18,907 nucleotides of DNA from DATKLX01 sp035542155 (GTDB lineage: Bacteria; Chloroflexota; Anaerolineae; Anaerolineales; Anaerolineaceae). Under the pieces are notes generated by a model that had not been told where the DNA came from, did no database searches, and was given only the letters and a program-made list of their open reading frames with translations. Shown one piece after another: positions 6,389-14,656 of the stretch. Each line of letters opens with the position of its first letter. Within the stretch, counting starts at the first letter, position 1. The stretch is from NCBI GenBank assembly GCA_035542155.1, contig DATKLX010000223.1, positions 1 through 18,907 on the forward strand, written 5' to 3'. The position numbers were made by a program, and so were the translations under genes.

Positions 6389-7747
6389 ATGAGCACCACG
6401 CCCGGAAAGTCCGCTGGCTTAGGTAATGTCGCAGCCGCCGGAGAGAACACTACCCATTTCGTACCACCTCCCATCAGCCGTATCGAAGATACTGGACTTT
6501 CACCGCTCTGGGTTCAGGATCTGGCCTTGAAGATTCTCTATTTTCAAGGCTACATGACCGGTTTTAAGATAGCTGAGGAACTGGCCTTGCCCTTCACGGG
6601 CGTTGTCGACCTGATTCTGGAGGCATTAAAACGCGAAAAACTGGTCGAAGTAAAGTCTTCGCAGATGGGCCTGGGCGAAGGAGCCTACCAGTACGCAATT
6701 ACCGGCGCTGGCATTGCCCGCGCGCGGGAAGCTCTCGAGCGCAGCCAGTACGCCGGCCCGGCGCCAGTCCCATTGCATATATATTATGAAGCTTTTAAGA
6801 AACAGAGCCGGGGGCGCTTCGTAGTTACCAACCGGGTCATGCGCCAGGTCCTCTCTACACTGGTGCTCTCGGAAAAGACTTTCCAGCGGATTGGCCCGGC
6901 GGTCAATTCGGGCACATCGATCTTCCTGTATGGCCCGCCCGGGAATGGGAAGACCAGCGTGGCCAAAGCCATCGGTAATATGATCCTGACCCAATCGATG
7001 TATATCCCCTACGCCATCTACATCGATGGCCAGGTGGTCAAGCTTTATGATTCCGTGAACCACCAGCTTGCTCCAGAAAACGAGATGGGCTCAAACGGGG
7101 GTGGAACCGGGCAGTTGCGGACAGGCGCCAGGCGAGATCCACGTTGGATCAAGATCCGCCGGCCCTTCATCGTGGTGGGCGGTGAGCTGACCCTGGCCGG
7201 CCTGGACCTGGTTTTTGACGACGTGCACAAATTCTACGAAGCTCCATTTCAGGTCAAAGCCAACGGCGGGATTCTCCTGATCGATGATTTTGGCCGCCAG
7301 CAAGTCCGCCCCCGGGACCTGCTAAACCGCTGGATCGTTCCCCTGGAGAACCGGATCGACTATCTGACCCTGCACACCGGCCGGAAAATCGAGGTCCCCT
7401 TCGACGTGCTGGTTGTTTTCTCCACCAACCTGCCGCCCAAGGACCTGGTGGATGAGGCTTTCTTGCGCCGGCTGCGGCACAAAATCGAGATTGGCGATCC
7501 TTCCTATGAGGAGTACCGCGAGATTTTCAAGCGCGTCTCTGAATCCAAAGGAATCCCCTACAATGACCAGGGGCTGGCTTACCTTCTTCAGGAATGGTAC
7601 ATCAAGCGAAATCGAAAACTGCGCGCCTCCCATCCCCGCGATCTCTGCGATCAAATCCAGGATATTGCACGCTACCTCGCAGTGGAACCAAGTATGTCGC
7701 GCGACCTGATCGACCGGGCGGCTGAATCTTATTTTGTTGAGCTTTAA
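6389..7747 (+). CDS. AAA-type ATPase with N-terminal winged-helix region, function unknown
   Basis: The 452-residue product has an AAA core: Walker A GPPGNGKT at 182-189, Walker B GILLIDDFG with D299-D300, a sensor-1-like VFSTNLPP, and an arginine-rich FLRRLRHKIE where an arginine finger would be. Before it, residues about 37-120 look like a winged-helix domain (IAEELALPFTGVVDLILEAL, then KREKLVEVK and YQYAITGAG). Between the Walker motifs is an insert with NGGGTGQLR. The C-terminal part carries SHPRDLCDQI, like an AAA lid. Proteins of this shape occur in Chloroflexota, Actinobacteria and Myxococcota and are often labelled only as ATP-binding protein. The start has a strong Shine-Dalgarno sequence. 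The gene is followed two bases later by the GDPD gene, so they share an operon. A DNA-bound remodelling role is possible from the winged helix but is inference. Confidence 0.85.
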   Translation: MSTTPGKSAGLGNVAAAGENTTHFVPPPISRIEDTGLSPLWVQDLALKILYFQGYMTGFKIAEELALPFTGVVDLILEALKREKLVEVKSSQMGLGEGAYQYAITGAGIARAREALERSQYAGPAPVPLHIYYEAFKKQSRGRFVVTNRVMRQVLSTLVLSEKTFQRIGPAVNSGTSIFLYGPPGNGKTSVAKAIGNMILTQSMYIPYAIYIDGQVVKLYDSVNHQLAPENEMGSNGGGTGQLRTGARRDPRWIKIRRPFIVVGGELTLAGLDLVFDDVHKFYEAPFQVKANGGILLIDDFGRQQVRPRDLLNRWIVPLENRIDYLTLHTGRKIEVPFDVLVVFSTNLPPKDLVDEAFLRRLRHKIEIGDPSYEEYREIFKRVSESKGIPYNDQGLAYLLQEWYIKRNRKLRASHPRDLCDQIQDIARYLAVEPSMSRDLIDRAAESYFVEL

Positions 7748-7749
7748 CA

Positions 7750-8519
7750 TGCTGGAACAATTTCCGCGCCCGCTGGTTTTTGCACACCGCGGCGCAAGCG
7801 CTTATGCACCTGAAAATACGCTGGCAGCTTTCGAGCTTGCGCTTCGCCAGGGCGCCCCGGCCATTGAGCTGGATGCAAAACTGAGCGCGGATGGTCAGGT
7901 CATCGTCATCCACGACCCGACCCTGGAACGGACGACAGGAGCCGCAGGGAAGGTGAGCGATTTCAGCTTGGCCCAGCTTCAAGGGCTGGATGCCGGCAGT
8001 TTTTTTTCTGTGCGGTATCAAAGAGAAAGAATCCCAACCCTGGAAGCCGTTTTTGAGACCGTCGGTAAGCAGGTGCTGGTCAACGTCGAGCTGACCAATT
8101 ACACCACGCCAGGAGATCATCTGGTGGACGAGGTCGTCCACCTGGTGCAACGCATGGCAAGGGTGGAGCAAGTCCTTTTCTCCTCTTTTGATCCGCGCAA
8201 CCTGATCCGCGCCCGCCGCCTTCTCCCCCAGGTTCCTACAGGCCTGCTAACTCAGGAAGGATATGCCGGCGCGCTGGCCCGAACTTTCTTGAACCGCGCC
8301 ATTCCCCACGAATCGCTCCACCCTTTCCATGCCGACGTAACCCCAGCTCTGATTCAGAGCGCTCATGCAAGGGGGAAAAAAGTCTTTCCCTGGACAGTCA
8401 ATGATCCTGTGGAAACACGCAGATTGCTTGCCGCTGGAGCCGATGGTATTTTCACTGACGATCCGATCAGCGCTATTCAGGTGATCCGCGAGGTGACTGA
8501 AAAGGAGCTGGCAGATTGA
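7750..8519 (+). CDS. Glycerophosphodiester phosphodiesterase (GDPD family)
   Basis: The 256-residue product is a GlpQ/UgpQ-type TIM-barrel enzyme, which hydrolyses glycerophosphodiesters to glycerol-3-phosphate and an alcohol. The metal and catalytic residues are all visible: FAHRGAS with H13, PENTL with E22, IELDAKLSADG with E40 and D42, and IHDPTLERTT with H55. The C-terminal motif PWTVNDP and GADGIFTDDP are also typical. It lacks a signal peptide, so it should be cytosolic, like UgpQ. I prefer the ATG at 7750, two bases after the ATPase stop; a TTG at 7734 would overlap that gene. The end overlaps the start of the GH3 gene by four bases (TTGA), implying coupled translation. Function in phospholipid head-group recycling is the family default. 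Confidence 0.93.
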
Positions 8520-11374
8520 ACCTGCTAAATGTCTTGAGGCTCGGTCTCCTTGCGGTGAGCTTACTGGCTCAGCTTGCTGGCTCCGCGCCCCGTTCAGGCG
8601 CTTCTCCATCCGCAGAACTGGCAAACCCGGATGCCCAGATCGAGGCAAAAGCCAAAGGAATTCTGCTCAAGCTTACTCCGGAAGAACGGATCGGCCAGTT
8701 ATTTCTGGTGTCTTTCCGCGGAGCGGAAACAGGCGAAACGACACCGATCCACGACCTGCTCACGCGCTACCATATCGGGGGGGTCGTCCTGCGCGCTGAC
8801 AACGATAACTTTACCGGAAACGGGCAAACGGTCGAAGATGCTCAAAAGCTGATCAACAACCTGCAGCAGCTCGAATGGGACCAATCGATCACGGCAGAAA
8901 CCGATCCCGAAACCGGAAAACAAACCTTTCCCAATTACATCCCGCTGTTCGTCGGGATTTCTCAAGAAGGGGATGGATATCCGTACGACCAGATCTTTTC
9001 CGGGTTGACCCCCATTCCCAGCGAAATGGCGGTCGGCGCGACCTGGAAGCCTGAGATTGCCAGCCAGGTGGGGGAGGTGGAGGCTAAGGAGCTTTCCAGG
9101 ATCGGCTTTAACCTGTTCCTGGGCCCATCCCTGGACGTATTTGACACACATGCCACGACCAGTGAGGCTGATCTGACCACGCGCACGTTTAGCGGCGATC
9201 CATACTGGGTTCAGGTCATGGGACAGGCCTATGTGGATGGCCTGCACAAGGGCAGTCTGGGCCGCATGGCAGTGATTGCCAAGCACTTTCCAGGTCAGGG
9301 CAGCTCCGACCGCCTGCCCGAAGTGGAAGTAGCGACCGTGCGAAAGAGCCTCGACCAGCTCAAACAGATCGAACTTCCCCCATTTTTTGGAGTCACAGGG
9401 AACGCCCAATCTCCCTCCGAAACCGCGGACGGCCTGCTGGTTTCCCACATTCGCTATCTGTTCCAGGGGAACATCCGGGCCACGACTAAGCCGGTCAGCT
9501 TTGACCAGGCCGTCCTGAGTGATTTGATGAATTTGCCAGAGTTTCAGGGCTGGCATGAAAATGGCGGCCTCCTGGTCAGCGACGACCTGGGCAGCCGGGC
9601 CGTGCGGAGGTTCGTCGATCCTTCGGGTACCAGCTTTGACGCGAAAAGCGTTGCCCGAGATGCCTTTCTCGCCGGAAACGATCTCCTCTATGCCAACAAC
9701 TTTATCAGCAGCAACGACCCAGACGTGCTGACGACGATCGGAAATACACTGGACTTTTTCACGCGCAAATACAAAGACGATAATGCCTTTGCAATGCGGG
9801 TGAACGAATCGGTGCTGCGTATCCTGTCTCAAAAATTAAAGATCTATCCAGATTTCACGATCAGCTCGGTATTGTCCGATCCCTCCCAGCTTTCTGAGAT
9901 AGGCAACAATGCGAACGACCAGCAGATCACTTTTAACGTCGCGCGCAATGCGGTCACACTCATCAGTCCAGCAGCGGCGGATTTGCCCAAGCCGCCGGAC
10001 GTACGTGAACGAATCATGTTTATCACGGATACCCTTTCTGCCAAACAGTGCAGCCAGTGTCCAACCGAGGAACTGTTCCCCGCGGATGCGCTGCAATCTG
10101 CGGTTCTGCGGTTATATGGGCCGCAAGCCGGTGGGCAGGTCGTCCAAAGCCGGTTGAGCTCGTATTCTTTCACCGATTTGCTGAATTACCTCACCACTTC
10201 GTCGGGTAAGCAACCTACCCAGACTCCCTCCGCTCTTGAGGCGGATCTGAACCGCTCGGATTGGATCGTCTTTTCAACCCTGGATTTAAATAACTCCCGC
10301 CCTTCCTCGATTGCGCTGCGTAAGCTGCTCTCGGACCGGCCGGACCTGATCCGCAATAAAAAGGTCGTCCTGTTTACCTTCAACGCGCCATATTACCTGG
10401 ATGCGACCGATATCTCCAAGCTGACGGTTTTTTACGCGTTATACAGCAAAGAGCCGGCCTTTATCGAAATCGCCGCCCGCGTTTTGTTTCAGGAATTGAA
10501 CCCATCAGGGGCGGCGCCTGTTTCCATCGTGGGCGCGGGATACGACCTGATCGAGGCTACCTCGCCGGATCCGAAGATCCCAATTCCACTGCGCCTGGAT
10601 GTACCTGAGCCCACGTCTTCGCCCAATCAAACCACCTCGATTCCCACCGAGGTTCCCACCTTTAAGGTAGGGGACACCCTCCCCCTGGCTGCCGGTAAAA
10701 TTTATGACCACAACGGTAACATCGTTCCGGACGAGACGCAGGTAACGTTCATCTTTACCACGGATGGTGGAGCGAACGGCCTTCAGCAGATCGAAGCCAA
10801 AACGGTAAACGGCATCGCCCGAACCGGGTTCCGCATCGAAAGACCGGGATTACTTGAGATTCACGTGCAGAGCGAGCCAGCCTTGACTTCTGGCATCATC
10901 AAGCTGAACGTCACTCCTGGGGCGAGCGCCGCGATTACGGTCATTGCGCCGACTCCGCTGCCCACCGAAACCCGCCAGCCGACTTCTACCAGTACGCCGA
11001 CCCCAACCGCAACTCCGACCCAGGCGCCTGTGATCATTGCTCATACACGCTTCAGCGACTGGCTACTGGCAATGTTCCTGATCCTGTTTTGTACCGTGGC
11101 CGCTTATATCGGCGGGACCTGGTGGGGCTCTATGAAGTGGGGGCTGCGCTGGGGGTTGTGCTGCGGTTTGGGTGGGTTAATTGCGTATTCATACCTGGCG
11201 CTGGAACTTCCGGGAAGCGGCGGCTTGATCAAGACCACGGGCACTACCGGGATCCTGTCGTTTACCGCTTTGGGGATTGGGCTGGGATTGTGCGGGGGGG
11301 TCATCTGGAAAGTCTGGGAGGACCAGCGTATGGTGCGCAAGACCCGCCATCCAGGCCCTAATGAGCCAGCGTAG
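8516..11374 (+). CDS. Secreted, membrane-anchored GH3 (NagZ-like) protein with Ig-like domain and C-terminal helices
   Basis: The 952-residue product begins with a signal peptide (residues 1 to about 23). A glycoside hydrolase family 3 barrel follows (about 45-440): LTPEERIGQLFLVSFRG, KHFPGQGSSD at 256-265, and LLVSDDLGSRAVR with D356 as the likely nucleophile. A second alpha/beta domain (about 470-690) carries ARNAVTLI. An Ig-like fold (about 715-802) leads to a Thr/Pro linker (about 809-838) and three hydrophobic segments near 849-870, 879-898 and 912-935. NagZ-type enzymes cut N-acetylglucosamine-anhydromuramic or similar bonds and use a His in the loop after KHFPG; here that loop reads GQGSSDRLPEVEVATV without His, so the acid/base is unclear. 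The TTG start is supported by AAGGAG eight bases upstream. The 3' end overlaps the convergent kinase gene by 17 bases. Substrate is not assignable. Confidence 0.85.
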   Translation: MNLLNVLRLGLLAVSLLAQLAGSAPRSGASPSAELANPDAQIEAKAKGILLKLTPEERIGQLFLVSFRGAETGETTPIHDLLTRYHIGGVVLRADNDNFTGNGQTVEDAQKLINNLQQLEWDQSITAETDPETGKQTFPNYIPLFVGISQEGDGYPYDQIFSGLTPIPSEMAVGATWKPEIASQVGEVEAKELSRIGFNLFLGPSLDVFDTHATTSEADLTTRTFSGDPYWVQVMGQAYVDGLHKGSLGRMAVIAKHFPGQGSSDRLPEVEVATVRKSLDQLKQIELPPFFGVTGNAQSPSETADGLLVSHIRYLFQGNIRATTKPVSFDQAVLSDLMNLPEFQGWHENGGLLVSDDLGSRAVRRFVDPSGTSFDAKSVARDAFLAGNDLLYANNFISSNDPDVLTTIGNTLDFFTRKYKDDNAFAMRVNESVLRILSQKLKIYPDFTISSVLSDPSQLSEIGNNANDQQITFNVARNAVTLISPAAADLPKPPDVRERIMFITDTLSAKQCSQCPTEELFPADALQSAVLRLYGPQAGGQVVQSRLSSYSFTDLLNYLTTSSGKQPTQTPSALEADLNRSDWIVFSTLDLNNSRPSSIALRKLLSDRPDLIRNKKVVLFTFNAPYYLDATDISKLTVFYALYSKEPAFIEIAARVLFQELNPSGAAPVSIVGAGYDLIEATSPDPKIPIPLRLDVPEPTSSPNQTTSIPTEVPTFKVGDTLPLAAGKIYDHNGNIVPDETQVTFIFTTDGGANGLQQIEAKTVNGIARTGFRIERPGLLEIHVQSEPALTSGIIKLNVTPGASAAITVIAPTPLPTETRQPTSTSTPTPTATPTQAPVIIAHTRFSDWLLAMFLILFCTVAAYIGGTWWGSMKWGLRWGLCCGLGGLIAYSYLALELPGSGGLIKTTGTTGILSFTALGIGLGLCGGVIWKVWEDQRMVRKTRHPGPNEPA

Positions 11375-12353
11375 CCAGCAAACTCAAAACGAGTAAGCCT
11401 GCGGCGATCCATAACAACGTTCGCTCTGGAATGCCATTCAGATAATCCTGGAGTTCCGGAGGCCGAGGAATAGGACGGGGGATTGGTCGGCTGGGCGGGT
11501 TTCGATCGCCGAGGAGGGCCTGGCGAAAGGCCTCGACTGTGGTGGGACGTTCGTCGGGGTGCAAGTTCATTGCCCAAACGATGGCGCGTTCGGTGTGGGG
11601 GCTGACATTGGGATTGATCTGGCGGATGGGGGTCAGGCTTTCGGGCTGAAGGAACCGCTCGCGCGCATCGGTCGGGGGCTGGTTGGTCAGGAGGTGGTAC
11701 AGAGTCGATCCGAAGGCAAAAATGTCGCTGCGCACGTCTGTGTGCCCGCTGTCTCCGCCGTACTGTTCGAGGGGGGTGTACAGTGCAGTCCCCTGGCCCT
11801 GCAATACGGTGATGGTGATCTCTCCCGGAGCCAGCAGCTTGACCAGACCAAAATCGACTAATTTCAGCAAACCGCTGGGGGTGACCTTTAAATTGCTGGG
11901 CTTGATATCCCGATGGAGGATGGGCGGCTCCTGGCTGTGCAGGTAAGTTAATGCATCGGCAAGCTGGGATGCCCAACCAAGAACGTCATTCTCCTCCAGA
12001 AAGGTGTCCGCCTGGCGGGCTTCGATCATCAGGGTGCGCAGATCTTTGCCGGGGACATAGTCCATGACCAGGTAATCGCGCCCCGTGCTGGAGAAAAAAT
12101 CGGAAACCTTGGGCAGGTTGGGGTGGTCCAGGCGCGCGAGGACGGTCGCTTCCCGTTGGAACTGTTCCCGGACCTGGCGGACCAGGTCGGGGGGAAGCGT
12201 CCGGTCATGCTCGACTTCTTTGAGGGCGCACAGGCGGCCTTCCAGGCGCAGATCACCCGCCAGGTAGATGCTACCCATTCCACCCTGGCCGATGATCCTG
12301 CGAATCTTATACCGGCCGCGCAGGACTTCCCCAGCTTTCAGAGACAGAACCAT
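11358..12353 (-). CDS. Tail-anchored Ser/Thr protein kinase
   Basis: The 331-residue product is a bacterial Hanks-type (PknB-like) kinase. Visible motifs: glycine loop GQGGMG at 22-27, catalytic lysine K45 in ALKE, catalytic loop HRDIKPSN at 147-154 with D149, DFG at 167-169, and TALYTPLEQYGG in the activation/P+1 region, then SDIFAFG. After the kinase core (to about 280) comes a Pro/Arg-rich linker (PSRPIPRPIPRPPELQ) and a single C-terminal membrane helix (about 307-330) ending almost immediately, so there is no extracellular PASTA-type sensor domain. The kinase domain is therefore cytosolic and membrane-tethered. The gene diverges from an FHA-winged-helix regulator, a natural phosphothreonine reader. 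Its message would have a leader of about 100 bases containing an inverted repeat. No partner phosphatase is seen. Confidence 0.93.
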   Translation of the reverse strand: MVLSLKAGEVLRGRYKIRRIIGQGGMGSIYLAGDLRLEGRLCALKEVEHDRTLPPDLVRQVREQFQREATVLARLDHPNLPKVSDFFSSTGRDYLVMDYVPGKDLRTLMIEARQADTFLEENDVLGWASQLADALTYLHSQEPPILHRDIKPSNLKVTPSGLLKLVDFGLVKLLAPGEITITVLQGQGTALYTPLEQYGGDSGHTDVRSDIFAFGSTLYHLLTNQPPTDARERFLQPESLTPIRQINPNVSPHTERAIVWAMNLHPDERPTTVEAFRQALLGDRNPPSRPIPRPIPRPPELQDYLNGIPERTLLWIAAGLLVLSLLATLAH

Positions 12354-12400
12354 CGCGAAAATCCTGGCAAGAACGATTTACCAGTTCTAAGAATACCAGA

Positions 12401-12438
12401 AAGACAGGCCAAATAGATCGGCGTCATCAGCCTGTCTT
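12401..12438. promoter_or_regulatory. Inverted repeat in the kinase / FHA-regulator divergent region
   Basis: AAGACAGGC (12401-12409) and GCCTGTCTT (12430-12438) form a perfect 9-bp inverted repeat around a 20-base centre. It lies just beside the overlapping promoters and inside the predicted 5' leader of the kinase mRNA. It could be an operator for the neighbouring winged-helix protein or a leader hairpin; the T run is too short for a convincing terminator. Confidence 0.45.
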
Positions 12439-12469
12439 GCAAAGAAATACTATAATCTGCTATATTATA
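12437..12469. promoter_or_regulatory. Overlapping divergent promoters (kinase leftward, FHA regulator rightward)
   Basis: Rightward: TTGCAA (12437-12442), 18 bases, then TGC-TATATT with the -10 at 12461-12466. A second possible -10, TATAAT, is at 12451-12456. Leftward: TATAAT on the minus strand at 12464-12469, with no clear -35. The two -10 elements overlap by three bases, so polymerase could not occupy both at once. The FHA gene leader is about 120 bases and contains a GGGGAGG/CCTGCCCC hairpin near 12545-12565. Confidence 0.5.
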
Positions 12470-12593
12470 CCTCTAAGGGTATTGAACGATTCCATCCGGT
12501 TTCGGCGAGCTGTCATAAAACTACTTGTTACCGCAAATCACAGTGGGGAGGTTAAGCCCTGCCCCGACTGACTTCCAGAAGCGGAGGTACATC

Positions 12594-13259
12594 TTGGAGC
12601 GCGATGCAGTCGAATTTCCGGTTTTGATCGGGCAAACTGGTCCACTCAACGGCCATCGGTGGACCATCAACCAGCCCCTGGTGATCGGCAGAGATTCATC
12701 CTGTGACATCGTCATCCCCGACCGCCAGGTATCGCGCTACCATGCCCGCTTAACCCCCGCTCCTGACGGCGTCATCCTTGAAGATCTCGGCAGCAAGAAC
12801 GGCACCTACTGCAATGGTTTGAAAGTCGAGGATCCGATCGTGCTAGAAGACAGCGATATGGTCCAGGTTGCGCTGGTTCAGCATTTTGTATTCCTCAGCT
12901 CGGATGCGACCATGCCGCTGGATGCAGGGGAAGCGTTTGCCGCGGAGCGGCCGGGAAAGCTGCGCCTTGAAAACCGGTCACGGCGAGTGTGGATCGGGCA
13001 GCAAGAGGTGCTGCCGCCGCTGTCGGTGCCGCAGTTCCGCCTGCTGCAAGTGCTCTACGATCAGCAGGAGCGGGTGGTTAGCCGGCAGGAATTAATCAAT
13101 GCCATCTGGGGAGACCAGGAAGCGGTGGGGGTATCCGAGCAGGCGCTGGACGCGCTTGTCCGCCGGCTACGAGACCGGTTAAACGCCATAGACCCGGATA
13201 ACCCCTACATCATCACCGTCCGAGGGCACGGGCTGCGCCTGGATAACCCCCCGGAATAG
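12594..13259 (+). CDS. FHA domain - OmpR-type winged-helix transcription regulator
   Basis: The 221-residue product joins two domains. Residues about 8-105 form a forkhead-associated domain, a phosphothreonine-peptide reader: VIGRDSSCDIVI with G32-R33, VSRYH with S47 and H50, and DLGSKNGT with N69. Residues about 122-220 form a transcriptional regulator winged helix of the OmpR/PhoB type (VSRQELINAIWG, ALDALVRRLRDRL, ITVRGHGLRL). There is no receiver domain, so phospho-input would come through the FHA domain. I place the start at TTG 12594 because GGAGGT lies five bases upstream and the following residues fit; an upstream TTG at 12525 would add 23 unconserved residues. The gene diverges from a Ser/Thr kinase and ends two bases before the convergent CpXC gene. 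EmbR of mycobacteria has related parts in the opposite order, an FHA-bearing DNA-binding protein controlled by kinases. Confidence 0.9.
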   Translation: MERDAVEFPVLIGQTGPLNGHRWTINQPLVIGRDSSCDIVIPDRQVSRYHARLTPAPDGVILEDLGSKNGTYCNGLKVEDPIVLEDSDMVQVALVQHFVFLSSDATMPLDAGEAFAAERPGKLRLENRSRRVWIGQQEVLPPLSVPQFRLLQVLYDQQERVVSRQELINAIWGDQEAVGVSEQALDALVRRLRDRLNAIDPDNPYIITVRGHGLRLDNPPE

Positions 13260-13261
13260 CC

Positions 13262-14611
13262 TTATTTCTTCAGGTTTTGCTCCATCGAAAAGCGCAATAC
13301 CTGGCGGTTGACGTCGTTCAACTGTCTGGTTAACTCCGGATCCTGATTTTGAGCCTGAGTCTGAGCGGCCAGATTTCCCACCAGCTCTACAAACTCGGGT
13401 GAGATCTCCTGGGCATGCTCTTCGAGCATTTTCCGGCGAGCGGCATCATCGGGAGCGCTGAGGAGGGTTTCCAGCAGTTCGTACTCGGGCGGTGGAGCGC
13501 TGGCGCGCTGGATCACGCTCATCATCCGGGTTAGCCGGTTGACCCGGTCGAGGTCGCTCTTCTGGCGGGCTTCCTGGAGCATGCTGCTGGCTATGTCAAC
13601 GAAGAGCTGGTTGACGGCAGGCAAATATTGGGTGGTGGTTTCCTCGATGTTGTCCGATTTCAAGATCGTTTCGATCAAATCGCGGGTCTGTTTGGCCTGC
13701 TCCTGGAGGGCTTTATCGATCTCACCGGTGAGCTGGAGAAGCTTCTCACGGAGATCGATCAGCCTGGCCTTCTCCTCCCCAGAGGCCTGGTTGATGCGGT
13801 CGCTGAGGATCTGGAAGAAGGAATAATCCATGCCCTGGCGGGCCATACTGACCAGGGTGACCAGGCGGGCTTCCGTGGGCGCTTCGACAAGAAGATCCAG
13901 CAGGCTTTCTCGGGTGAGGCCTTTCTTACTGGCTTCCTGGAGGGAGCGCATCGCAGCTTCGGCTTCTTCGGCCTGCGATTTCAGGGTTTTGCCAACGGCG
14001 GTGTTGGCGAGGAGAAGCTGCTGGATGGAAGCCAATTGGCGGGCGGTGGGCTCGTCCCCGCCGTTCAGGGCGGCTTCGATCAGGCGGTTGAGGATGCTGA
14101 AGAAGCTTTCATCGATCAACGCCTCTTCCTGTTTGACGATTTCGGCGCGCGATTCTTCAGGAGCGCTGAGCAGGCGTTGAATCAGCGACACGCGCTGTTG
14201 TTGAGCCTGGACCATTTCCCGCGTGATTCCATCCGCTTCCAGAATGCGCTCCACCAGCCCTTGCACGGTCAGCACGCTTTGCGGCCTGAGCAGGTAAGCC
14301 TTGCGTTTTTCCTGGGGCAGGTTGTTGACGACCCGATTGATCAGCGGCCCGATCATCTTTTCCTGCTCATTGAGAGGGAGACCCAGCTCGGGCGGGAAAT
14401 AGGTCAGGAGCAATTCCTTATCAGGATCGTGGTAGACAATGGGGGTCGACAAATTGCCTTCATACCCGCAATTTGGGCAGTGAATGACGTTGAAATTCCC
14501 CGAAAGTAGCTGCTGCTTGGCCTGGGGGTTGGTATTAACATCATAAAGCTGTTCGACGTCTACGACGACAGGCTGGTGGCAGCGAGGACATAAGGTCTGT
14601 GTTTTTGGCAT
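13262..14611 (-). CDS. CpXC-domain protein with long helical C-terminal region
   Basis: The 449-residue product begins with a CpXC-type zinc ribbon: C8-P-R-C11 and C45-P-N-C48 within the first 50 residues, followed by YHDPDKELLLTYFPPELGL, typical of this domain. The rest (about 90-449) is Glu/Gln/Arg/Leu-rich, with no membrane segment, and reads as long helices or coiled coil, with recurring LLSAPEE / LLVEAPTEAR / LLSAPDDAAR segments at about residues 125, 230 and 390 that suggest an internal repeat. Function is not known; the CpXC domain is a domain of unknown function. I use the ATG at 14611 because it places the ribbon at the extreme N-terminus; a TTG eight codons upstream exists. It follows the histidine kinase gene by 45 bases, probably in the same operon. 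Confidence 0.78.
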   Translation of the reverse strand: MPKTQTLCPRCHQPVVVDVEQLYDVNTNPQAKQQLLSGNFNVIHCPNCGYEGNLSTPIVYHDPDKELLLTYFPPELGLPLNEQEKMIGPLINRVVNNLPQEKRKAYLLRPQSVLTVQGLVERILEADGITREMVQAQQQRVSLIQRLLSAPEESRAEIVKQEEALIDESFFSILNRLIEAALNGGDEPTARQLASIQQLLLANTAVGKTLKSQAEEAEAAMRSLQEASKKGLTRESLLDLLVEAPTEARLVTLVSMARQGMDYSFFQILSDRINQASGEEKARLIDLREKLLQLTGEIDKALQEQAKQTRDLIETILKSDNIEETTTQYLPAVNQLFVDIASSMLQEARQKSDLDRVNRLTRMMSVIQRASAPPPEYELLETLLSAPDDAARRKMLEEHAQEISPEFVELVGNLAAQTQAQNQDPELTRQLNDVNRQVLRFSMEQNLKK

Positions 14612-14656
14612 GCACTTTCTCACAATCTGAATCAAAAAAGATAGAAGATTATACCA

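Noticed and set aside
10940..11030. Short-period repeat that could be a CRISPR or tandem array
   Set aside because: It is the coding sequence of a Thr/Pro-rich stalk in the GH3 protein, with irregular codons.
12401..12438. Intrinsic terminator between kinase and FHA genes
   Set aside because: The genes diverge so no terminator is needed there, the loop is 20 bases, and neither side has a proper T run.
12525..12593. Upstream TTG start for the FHA regulator
   Set aside because: It lacks a ribosome binding site, and the extra 23 residues do not look conserved; TTG 12594 has GGAGGT at the right distance.
13628..14509. 293-codon plus-strand frame opposite the CpXC gene
   Set aside because: No motif or ribosome binding site; the minus-strand frame has the CpXC cysteines and is clearly coding.
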